Positions 57,460-64,000 of a stretch of DNA of 64,000 nt are shown piece after piece. The translations under genes and the position numbers were made by a program. The stretch's first letter is position 1. Every line of letters starts with the position of its first letter. The notes below the pieces were generated by a model. The model ran no database searches. It worked only from the letters and a program-made list of their open reading frames with translations, and had not been told where the DNA came from. The stretch spans positions 272,489 through 336,488 of the forward strand of contig NZ_JH992923.1 of the NCBI RefSeq assembly GCF_000315425.1, in the 5' to 3' direction. The DNA comes from Massilia timonae CCUG 45783 (GTDB lineage: Bacteria > Pseudomonadota > Gammaproteobacteria > Burkholderiales > Burkholderiaceae_D).

Positions 57460-59154
57460 GTGGGAATGGCAAGAGCAGGTGAGAAAAAAGTTCGTTTGGC
57501 AAATGTGGCGGAATTTAAGCATTTAGAGATCCAATGGGATCCGAAAAATAATTTAACGCCCGAAAAATCGTATATTGAGCATACAGGCGAAGAGCGCCGT
57601 CAACATTTTGGACAGTTTTTTACCCCTGGACCGATTGCCGTAATGATGGCTGATTGGGTTGCAAGCGTTAATCCAAAGAATATTCTTGAGCCGTCTGTAG
57701 GAACAGGCGTACTACTTCGAGCAGTAGGCGAATTTGTCATCGAATCAAAGGTGACCTGTGTAGATATTGATCTTTCGCCAATGCAATTGGCGCGAAAATC
57801 TGCTCCAGCTCATCTTTCGTGTAACTTTTTACATGCCGATTTTCTCCTTCTAAACATGAGGGAAAAATTCGATGGGATTCTTGCAAATCCTCCGTATTTA
57901 AGACATCACGATATTTCATATGAAAAAAATATATATGAGGAAATAGGCTTTCGAAATAACATTTCTATTTCGAAGGCTTGCAATTTATACATTTTATTTT
58001 TATTTGAAATCTGCAGGCTGTTGTCCGAAGGAGGGCGTGCGGCTGTGCTGGTCCCAGCTGATTGGATGAGTTCGAATGCGGCGCGATGTTTTCGTGAATA
58101 CCTGATTGATCGTCGCATTGTAAAAGAAATACTCTATCTCGATGAGCACGGTCACCATATTGATGGTGCGATTACTACTTCCGTTGTTTTATTATTCGAT
58201 AACAACAAAGTTGCAGATGAGGAGTTCGTTGTTAAACATTATTCTGATCAAATTGAACTAATCGAAGCACGGACTGTCCTGTGGAAGGATTTGGAAACAG
58301 CTCCAAAATGGAACTCTATTTTGCTTGGTAGGTCATCTAAAAAAAATGATTCCCTAATTAATTTATCCACAATAGCAAAAACAAAACGTGGTCTGGCAAC
58401 TGGAGCTAATGAATTTTTTCATCTGACAGATGGCGAAGTTTCAAAAGCGAGAATTTCACATTCTAATCTGCTCCCATGTATTGGAAATGCGAAGGATGTT
58501 TTAGGGGTGATATTTTCAGACCAAGATCTAAAAGATCTTGCAGCGTTTGGCGCGCGAACGAAATTGGTGAATTTCTCCGGTGACATATCTCCCGCCGAAG
58601 AAGAATATATCGAGGAGGGCGAACGAAAGGGATTCCACAAACGCTTTCTGCTTGCTAGACGTCGTCCTTGGTATAAAAATGAGCAGCGCGCGCCTGCCCC
58701 AATATGGGCGGCGTCATTCGGTCGTGGTCAAGTGCGGTTTATTTGGAATCGTAGCTCCGCAGTAAATCTGACTACATATCATTGTATTTATCCTGATAAC
58801 CTCACCGATGTCCAATTGGCGGCGATGGTTTGTTTGCTCAACTCTTCGCCAATACAGCAGAGATTTGTAGATCATCTAAGGGTTCTTGGCGGTGGGTTGT
58901 TGAAATTTCAACCGAACGACCTCCTTAGTATAGAAATTCCAGATATTAGGATATTAAGCGACGCGGAAATATCTACGCTCAACAGCTATCTTGTGCGATT
59001 GGACTTGGAGATGCGCCTGCAGAGGCAGACAAATTGCGCTGAAATAGAGGTAATGGCGGATTTAAGCCAATATGTCGAGAATTTGATAGCGGTAAAGTTT
59101 GAGGGGGGCGAAATTGGAATAACTTCGAGAGTGCATGTGCAGCGTTGCACTTAA
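57460..59154 (+). CDS. N6-adenine DNA methyltransferase
   Basis: A 564-aa gamma-type N6-adenine DNA methylase. Seen: HFGQFFTPGPIAVMMADWV, the SAM-binding motif ILEPSVGTGVLLRAVGEF, VTCVDIDLSPMQ and the catalytic NPPY motif at 143-146 (ILANPPYLRHHD), followed by a long C-terminal target-recognition region ending in a helical stretch. The frame starts at GTG 57460; ATG 57466, two codons on, is as likely. Codon use is A/T-rich as in the endonuclease gene before it, so the pair was probably acquired together. Likely function: modification partner of the restriction enzyme. Confidence 0.9.
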   Translation: MGMARAGEKKVRLANVAEFKHLEIQWDPKNNLTPEKSYIEHTGEERRQHFGQFFTPGPIAVMMADWVASVNPKNILEPSVGTGVLLRAVGEFVIESKVTCVDIDLSPMQLARKSAPAHLSCNFLHADFLLLNMREKFDGILANPPYLRHHDISYEKNIYEEIGFRNNISISKACNLYILFLFEICRLLSEGGRAAVLVPADWMSSNAARCFREYLIDRRIVKEILYLDEHGHHIDGAITTSVVLLFDNNKVADEEFVVKHYSDQIELIEARTVLWKDLETAPKWNSILLGRSSKKNDSLINLSTIAKTKRGLATGANEFFHLTDGEVSKARISHSNLLPCIGNAKDVLGVIFSDQDLKDLAAFGARTKLVNFSGDISPAEEEYIEEGERKGFHKRFLLARRRPWYKNEQRAPAPIWAASFGRGQVRFIWNRSSAVNLTTYHCIYPDNLTDVQLAAMVCLLNSSPIQQRFVDHLRVLGGGLLKFQPNDLLSIEIPDIRILSDAEISTLNSYLVRLDLEMRLQRQTNCAEIEVMADLSQYVENLIAVKFEGGEIGITSRVHVQRCT

Positions 59155-59387
59155 AGAATTTTGGTTGTGGTGGTGGTTGATTTAATCTGGAATTGAAATT
59201 GGCCACGCGGGTGTGGTGGATTTGTTGTAGTTGCGGCAAATTTTTCAGATCTCATTGATCATTTTCCTGCTTTGCAATGCATGGCGCAGCACATAGATTG
59301 CGTTAGGCCAAGCCACACGATGATGACGAGATTCCTGAGATTCTGAATTTATATCGTCAACTGGCTATCGTGGAATTTAGTCGTACG

Positions 59388-59418
59388 TTGCCTCATGACT
59401 AATTTAGTTATGAGGCAA
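59388..59418. repeat. 31-bp near-perfect palindrome between convergent genes
   Basis: TTGCCTCAT (59388-59396) pairs with ATGAGGCAA (59410-59418) and the inner ACTAA pairs with TTAGT, leaving a tiny loop. It sits between the methylase stop and the convergent TonB gene. No T-run follows on either strand, so it may not terminate well; a bidirectional terminator or a small inverted site is possible. Confidence 0.7.
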
Positions 59419-59428
59419 GCTCACCAGA

Positions 59429-61570
59429 TCAGAAATCGATCTGCGCCGACAGCCTGAACGTCCTTGGCGCCCCCGGCAGCAGGTAGCCGCCCAGCGACTG
59501 CGTCACATCACGCCAATAAAACTTGTCGAAGGCATTGTCGACCCGCGCGCGGATAATCGTGTTCAGTCCACCCGCGCGCAGCAGGTAGGACGCCCCGAAG
59601 CCCGCCACGTGATAAGCCGACACCTTCACCCGATTGGCCGGATCGAACACCTTGTTGCCCGAATACTGCCACTGCGCGTCGAGCTTCAGCCCCGCCACCT
59701 GCGGCACCGCGTACTCGATCCAGGCGGTGGTGCGCAGCTCCGGCACATTGGTCACGCGCTTGCCTTCGGTCGACGCGTCGCCCGTGTCCTTCTGGTCGGT
59801 GTCGAGCGCCATCAGCGACAGGCTGTAGTTCAGGTTTGGCGTGGCGCGGCCCATCGCCGACAGCTCGACGCCGCGGTGGGTCTGCTCGCCGGCGCGCACG
59901 AAGGTGTTGGCGGCGTTCGTGTATTCCAGCCCCTGGCGGATCTCGAACAGCGCGCCCGACAGCGCCAGCTGCTCGTTGACGTTGCGCTTGACGCCGAACT
60001 CCAGCTGCTTCGAGCGGCTCGGCGGCAGGGCGGTGTTCTGGTTGCTGGTTTCCATCGGCGCGATGCCGCCGTACTGCAAGCCGTGGCTGATCGAGCCATA
60101 CACGCGCCAGTCGCGCGCCGGCGCGTACACCAGCGCCACGTTCGGCAGCGCGAACGAATCCTTCGTGTGCACCCAGCCGCCTTCGATTTCTTCCAGCGCG
60201 TCGAGCTTGAGCTTCACGTAGCGCACGCCGGCGTGCAAGGTCAATTGCGGCGACAAGGTCAGCACGTCCTGCACGAACAGCGAGCGCTCTTCTGTGGCGC
60301 GGCGCTCCATCACGGGGCCGGTCACGCGGTCGCCCGATACCGGCGGCACGACGCTCGGGTTCCAGATATTGCTGGAGCCGACGTAGTCGTAGACGTATTC
60401 GCCGAAGCTGTCATGGCGTTCGGCATACGAGCCGCCGATGGTGAGGGAGTGGCGCACCGCGCCGGTGGCGAAGCGGCCCTGCAGCATCGCCTGCAGGCCC
60501 CACGGCGTCTTGCGCTCGCCGGTGCTCTGGAAGTCGTACACGTCGTAGTCGCCGTTCGAGCAGTAGCCCGGATAGTAGCCGTCGCCCTCGTTGCTGCAGC
60601 CGTAGGGGAAGGCGGTGAAGTCGTCGCGCTTGAACCAATGCTTGTTGGCGCTCACGGTGGCGTTCCACGCGTCGCTGAGGCGGTACTCGAAGCGCAGGCC
60701 GAGATTGCTGCTGTCGGTGTCGACCGGCCTGGTCCACGGCTGGTCGTTGAGCAGGGTCTTGGGCGAGACGCCGGTCGGCAGGACTTCGTCGCGGATCAGC
60801 TGGTAGCCCGGCGCCGTGACCTGCGACTTGTGCTGGTGGTCGAGGTCGATCTGGAACAGCGCGTCCGGCGTGATCTGCCAGTCGAAGGCGGCCGACACGA
60901 ACTGGCGCTCGCCGTCGGCGCCGCGTACGTAGGATTTCAGGTCTTCGGCTGCGGCGTTGATGCGATAGCCGAAGCGGCGGTCCGCGAAGCGGCCGCCCAG
61001 GTCGACTGCGCCGTACACGGTGCCGCGCTCGCGCACCTCTACCGTGGCCTGGCGCAGCGGGGCGCTGGTCGGGCGCTTGGTGACGAAGTTGATCATCCCG
61101 CCCGGCGCCGCGACGCCGGCCTGCAGGCCGGCCAGGCCGCGCAAGACTTCGATGCGTTCCTTGTTCTCGAGCGGGATTTGCGTGTCGCCCGAGATCGCGA
61201 TCATGTCCTTGCGGTAGCTGGTGGCGTTGTCGAGCGCGAAGCCGCGGATCGAGAACTGCTCGGCGTAGCCGATCGCATTGTAGGCGTCGCCGATCGAGGC
61301 GTCGTAGCGCGCGGCGTCGGTGGCGCTGCGGATCGACAGGTCCTGCATCTGGCCCTGGCTGATCGAAGAGATCGAAGCCGGGGAATCGAGCAGCTGCACG
61401 TCGGAGAAGCCGCCGACGCTGGCGCGATCGAGCGCGATCCACTTGCTGCCGGTGACGACGACCGACGATATGGCCGACTGCGCAGCGTCCTGCGCGGCGG
61501 CTTGGGACGACAGGGAGAACGCCTGCACGATGGCGCAGGCGAGGATGGTGTGCTTCGAGGTGAATGTCAT
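59429..61570 (-). CDS. TonB-dependent outer membrane receptor under a TPP riboswitch
   Basis: A 713-aa TonB-dependent receptor. Seen: signal peptide (LSSQAAAQ), plug domain with AISSVVVTGSKW, VQLLDSPASISSISQGQMQDL, AEQFSIRGFALDN and GVAAPGGMINFVTKRPT, then a 22-strand-like barrel ending FRLSAQIDF with a C-terminal Phe. By sequence it looks like the siderophore-receptor group. However, a THI-box lies upstream (61671-61745), so the probable cargo is thiamine or a precursor. Start at 61570 matches the signal peptide. The 101-nt leader after the riboswitch may hold the expression platform. Confidence 0.92.
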   Translation of the reverse strand: MTFTSKHTILACAIVQAFSLSSQAAAQDAAQSAISSVVVTGSKWIALDRASVGGFSDVQLLDSPASISSISQGQMQDLSIRSATDAARYDASIGDAYNAIGYAEQFSIRGFALDNATSYRKDMIAISGDTQIPLENKERIEVLRGLAGLQAGVAAPGGMINFVTKRPTSAPLRQATVEVRERGTVYGAVDLGGRFADRRFGYRINAAAEDLKSYVRGADGERQFVSAAFDWQITPDALFQIDLDHQHKSQVTAPGYQLIRDEVLPTGVSPKTLLNDQPWTRPVDTDSSNLGLRFEYRLSDAWNATVSANKHWFKRDDFTAFPYGCSNEGDGYYPGYCSNGDYDVYDFQSTGERKTPWGLQAMLQGRFATGAVRHSLTIGGSYAERHDSFGEYVYDYVGSSNIWNPSVVPPVSGDRVTGPVMERRATEERSLFVQDVLTLSPQLTLHAGVRYVKLKLDALEEIEGGWVHTKDSFALPNVALVYAPARDWRVYGSISHGLQYGGIAPMETSNQNTALPPSRSKQLEFGVKRNVNEQLALSGALFEIRQGLEYTNAANTFVRAGEQTHRGVELSAMGRATPNLNYSLSLMALDTDQKDTGDASTEGKRVTNVPELRTTAWIEYAVPQVAGLKLDAQWQYSGNKVFDPANRVKVSAYHVAGFGASYLLRAGGLNTIIRARVDNAFDKFYWRDVTQSLGGYLLPGAPRTFRLSAQIDF

Positions 61571-61670
61571 GGTTTGCTCTTTTTCGCGCGCAGCGTGGCG
61601 CGCCGCTTTTATCAAAGCCGGAGCCAACGTGGGGGAAGGGCAAACGAATGGGGATGCTGCTTTGCGCTTT

Positions 61671-61745
61671 CCTTCGCTGGCATTATCCAGATCAGGTACG
61701 AAGGGTATCTCTCACCCGGAACAGCGTTCCAGGACCCCTAGCGAA
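61671..61745 (-). promoter_or_regulatory. TPP (thiamine pyrophosphate) riboswitch
   Basis: On the minus strand: closing stem TTCGCT (61745-61740) with AGCGAA (61678-61673), an AGGGGT start, then the conserved GGGTGAGAGATACCC part and CTGATCTGGATAATGCCAG just before the 3' closing stem. This is the canonical THI-box order and spacing. It lies about 100 nt upstream of the TonB receptor ATG and should switch the receptor off when TPP is abundant. Confidence 0.93.
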
Positions 61746-61808
61746 TCGCGAGTGTATCACGGCCCGCGCGGCCGTGGTGAATCTGTCAACCTGTTCGAGC
61801 GGCGCCGC

Positions 61809-62714
61809 TCAGGCTTTCGCGGTCGACGGCGCCTCGGCCGCCGCGGGCTCGCTGACGGCCGGCGTCGCCATATGGCGCAGCAGCACGGCGCGGGCCGCGT
61901 CGCCGATGGCGCGCCAGTGTTCGCGCCGCTGCGCCGCGCGCTTGCGGTGCTTCGATGGCATGTCCTGCAGCGGCTTGAGGTAGAACGGCAGCGGGACCAC
62001 GAAGCTGCGCGCGTCCAGCTCAAAGCCGCCCAGGATGCGCCAGAAGCCGTCGTAGGCGTTCTCGAAAGCCTTGTCTTGCGCCGCCTCGTAGGCCACGTGG
62101 GCGCTGCCGCGCACCGCGACCACCCGGTCGAAGCCGAGCGCCTGCGCCGCGCCCTGCAGGGCGGCAAAGCAGAAGAAGCTCGGCGAATTGTTGGGGAACA
62201 CGCGCTCGAAGGCCTCGAAGGCGCCGCCGGCATCGCGCCACAGGCCGGCGTTGCGGGTGACGAAGGGAACGATCGGCAGGTCGACGCCCACCACCGCGCC
62301 CTCGACCCAGGTCCAGGACAGGCGGTGCAGCACCGTGCCGTCGACGATCAGGGACAGCGTCAGCTCGCCTTGCGGGTCGATGCGCGGCGCATGCTCGAGC
62401 CGCATGATGAAGTTGCCTTCGTCACCCTCTTGCTCGCCCCGGTGCTGCCACAGGACCAGGCCGCCGTGGTGCGCGGCGTGCCGGTAGGCACTGTTGAAGG
62501 TGGCCTCTTCGAAGCGGTAGTGGGCCAGCACGCAGCGCATGCGCTCGCGCACTTTCATGCCGCGCGCGAGATAGTCGCGACCGCTCACCTGGCGGAACAG
62601 GTCGTCGGCGGGGGCGTTTTCGAGGCGGCGCACCAGCTTGAGGCGGGACAGGGACTGGTGCTCGCGCCAGTAGCGCAGCGCATGCCAGCGTTGGGTGAGA
62701 CGAGCGAAGATCAT
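61809..62714 (-). CDS. DUF535 family protein (VirK/YbjX-like)
   Basis: A 301-aa protein of the DUF535 family, related to VirK/YbjX, which in enterobacteria affects envelope resistance. Seen: RHAAHHGGLVLWQHRGEQEGDEGNFIMRLEHAPRID, GELTLSLIVDGTVLHRLSWTWVEG, FFCFAALQGAAQALGFDRVVAVRGSAHVAYEAAQDKAFENAYDGFWRILGG and FVVPLPFYLKPLQDMPSKHRKRAAQRRE, all in family order. Start at 62714 has GGAGCG at 6 nt; earlier in-frame ATG 62726 is an alternative. The last 30 residues are low-complexity. Lies upstream of the TPP-controlled gene in the same direction. Confidence 0.88.
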   Translation of the reverse strand: MIFARLTQRWHALRYWREHQSLSRLKLVRRLENAPADDLFRQVSGRDYLARGMKVRERMRCVLAHYRFEEATFNSAYRHAAHHGGLVLWQHRGEQEGDEGNFIMRLEHAPRIDPQGELTLSLIVDGTVLHRLSWTWVEGAVVGVDLPIVPFVTRNAGLWRDAGGAFEAFERVFPNNSPSFFCFAALQGAAQALGFDRVVAVRGSAHVAYEAAQDKAFENAYDGFWRILGGFELDARSFVVPLPFYLKPLQDMPSKHRKRAAQRREHWRAIGDAARAVLLRHMATPAVSEPAAAEAPSTAKA

Positions 62715-63034
62715 CGAGCGCTCCATTCGGCGTAAAGGGACGTTGCGTTGCCGGGCTGCGCGCGATGGCTGGCCACGCTCGGCAAGAGCAAGAAATAATT
62801 CCGTTTTGCAATTATCTGCCGAATTGCTAACTCGTGCCCGGACGAAGTGCAAACAGTGCTTGGGAACCAAGGCGGGCGTGATCTGTCATGGGACTCTCTC
62901 TGGACGTGTTAACTTATGGTTGTTTTTAGGCATGCACGACAAGACTACCATGTTTGCCGCGCGTTACGCTTCTTCATTCATCATCGATAATGCGCCGAAA
63001 CCAATCAGCAATGGAGGAAGCAGCTGGCGTGTGA
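62715..63034. other. Intergenic stretch, no gene seen
   Basis: About 320 bases between the DUF535 gene and the recombinase fragment. A frame from 62935 has an ATG but no recognisable domain and odd codon use. Probably mobile-element debris. Confidence 0.45.
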
Positions 63035-63229
63035 GTGCCGTTCTACACAGCTACGCACGGCGTTGATGTTGATACGTTCACTCTGCACATTCACGCCGCA
63101 GTGGGAGAGCAAGAGCGACGCCTGGTCGGCCAGCGGACCAAGGATGCGTTAGCAGCCCTGCAAGTGAATGGCGGTGAATGGCATAAGTCAACCGTCTCTC
63201 GTCTCATGAAAGCCGCACAGGCGGCTTAG
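63035..63229 (+). pseudogene. Serine recombinase (resolvase) remnant
   Basis: A 64-codon scrap of a serine site-specific recombinase. The reading VPFYTATHGVDVDTFTLHIHAAVGEQERRLVGQRTKDALAAL matches the end of the catalytic domain and the long helix of resolvases (typically VPF...DVDPF.LH..AAVAEQER..I..RTK.ALA). It then jumps directly to NGGEWHKSTVSRLMKAAQ, a DNA-binding-domain piece, so an internal deletion has joined them. The catalytic serine part is absent. A remnant of a mobile element; no coding role. Confidence 0.7.
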
Positions 63230-63621
63230 AGCAGTCCTACAGTAAACGAACGGGGTGGACCCTCACACCCCACCATCCCGCCAAAAAGCCCGTCAGCGGC
63301 CTTCTAAGCGCTTCCTATCGGATATTTAAATTTGATAACAGGAGCGTTCATCTACGTCATTACTGGCATTCACTCGGGCAGTCGCCCGCGCTACTTTTCA
63401 GAATCGGCCTTCTGAATACTTTTTCAGATTCGGGCTGGAGAAAGTCCGACAGGGTCAAGTTGCAAAAAAAATTTTTAGATAATTTCAAGATTCCAGAAAT
63501 GGGCTTGCCAATACATTAACTTCTATTGATCCCGTTCTACTGCCGTGCTGACCAGTAACAAGCTCTGCCGGGCGCATCCGATCAGAATCGTTACGACTTG
63601 CTCAACGACACGGAGAACAGC
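63230..63621. other. Gap before hcp, hairpins but no gene
   Basis: About 390 bases without an ORF. Seen: a GGGGTG/CACCCC hairpin near 63250-63273, a CAGAA/TTCTG hairpin near 63400-63416, and an AT-rich stretch at 63465-63485. No -35/-10 pair is certain. The element upstream of hcp probably includes its promoter. Confidence 0.5.
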
Positions 63622-63909
63622 ATGGCGAACGACGCATACCTCAAGATCGAAAGCATTAATGGCGAGTCGGAAGACGAACGGCACCGCAACTGGATCGAAG
63701 TAAATAACGTCGTCTATGCAGTCCACCAGCCAAGAGCCGATGTCGTTTCGACCGCAGGCGGGCATAGCACCGGGCGAGCCGACCTTTACCCGATCAGCTT
63801 CAGCAAGCTTGCTGACTTAGCCTCGCCCGTTCTCCTGCAAACTTGTGCAACTGGCAAGACTATCCCGAAAGCCTGCTTTGAGTTCATGAGGGCAGACGGC
63901 GACGGCAAG
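63622..63909 (+). pseudogene. hcp: Hcp (T6SS tube protein) gene cut by an insertion sequence
   Basis: First 96 codons of an Hcp-family protein, the hexameric tube subunit and effector carrier of type VI secretion. Seen: MANDAYLKIESINGESEDE, a WIEVNNVVYAVHQP strand, YPISFSKLADLASPVLLQTCATGKTIPKACFEFMRADGDGK, all as in Hcp. Then the frame runs into insertion-sequence DNA (CQRRLKTDT...) and stops at 63960, losing the last third of the barrel. A GGAGA ribosome site precedes ATG 63622. The remaining part cannot form the normal ring. No other T6SS genes lie in the window. Confidence 0.85.
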
Positions 63910-64000
63910 TGTCAACGGCGATTGAAAACTGATACAGATTTCGTCGTCCCAGCGATTTAAAACTGATACACCGCCGTCGCCGAACACCGTCCGTGTTCAG
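63910..64000. mobile_element. Terminus of an IS21-like insertion sequence
   Basis: The hcp codons stop exactly where TGTCAACGGCGATTGAAAAC begins. Two 19-bp direct repeats follow: GCGATTGAAAACTGATACA at 63918-63936 and GCGATTTAAAACTGATACA at 63952-63970, differing at one base and spaced 34 nt apart. Multiple internal repeats next to a TG..CA terminus are typical for IS21-family ends, where they bind the IstA transposase. The element runs off the right edge, so istA/istB and the far end are not seen. Confidence 0.75.

Noticed and set aside
62935..63066. Short frame beginning MHDKTTMF as a gene
   Set aside because: 44 codons, no family, no ribosome site; overlaps the recombinase remnant.

Overview
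The window is about 65-70% GC, densely coded DNA from a betaproteobacterium, most likely Oxalobacteraceae of the Massilia/Telluria group. The grounds are the nuoL-nuoM-nuoN-DUF2818 order, adjacent ispD-ispF, a phasin, a NYN-LOTUS protein, many PAS-type hybrid kinases, HDOD and GGDEF proteins, and an MdtABC-type efflux operon. This assignment rests on gene content and protein style, not on a database search.

Layout. 1-4.4 kb: the 3' end of the respiratory complex I operon (nuoL partial, nuoM, nuoN, DUF2818). 4.4-11.2 kb: a palindromic repeat, a NUDIX hydrolase, a secreted HExxH protein, ispD-ispF, an MFS transporter, an isolated nuoA with its own promoter on the minus strand, an FMN reductase and a potassium channel with a zinc ribbon. 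11.2-12.9 kb: an orphan TnsB-type DNA-binding domain and a phasin. 12.9-29.2 kb: a signalling-rich stretch with a LytS/LytTR pair (regulator frameshifted) plus acyltransferase, three large sensor kinases, an FHA/S1C protease pair, ribA and small DUF genes. 29.5-35 kb: NYN-LOTUS protein, SSS symporter, SppA. 35.2-44.4 kb: a four-gene tripartite RND efflux operon with 4-nt overlaps. 44.4-51.2 kb: HDOD, EcsC, GGDEF and S46 peptidase genes, a second copy of the palindromic repeat, and pnuC with a NadR-type kinase (nicotinamide riboside uptake and phosphorylation). 51.2-54.8 kb: a Fur-box-controlled haem operon with a frameshifted TonB receptor and a HemS-like protein that carries a signal peptide.

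From 54.9 kb the character changes. A second HDOD paralogue is followed by an AT-rich island (about 55.9-59.4 kb) with a Type II restriction-modification pair. Then come a TonB receptor behind a TPP riboswitch, a DUF535 protein, a shredded serine recombinase, and an hcp gene cut after codon 96 by the end of an IS21-like element that runs off the window. Two otherwise intact genes (LytTR regulator and haem-type TonB receptor) carry single frameshifts in GC-rich runs, so either real decay or base-calling error must be considered. I saw no tRNA, rRNA or CRISPR array.
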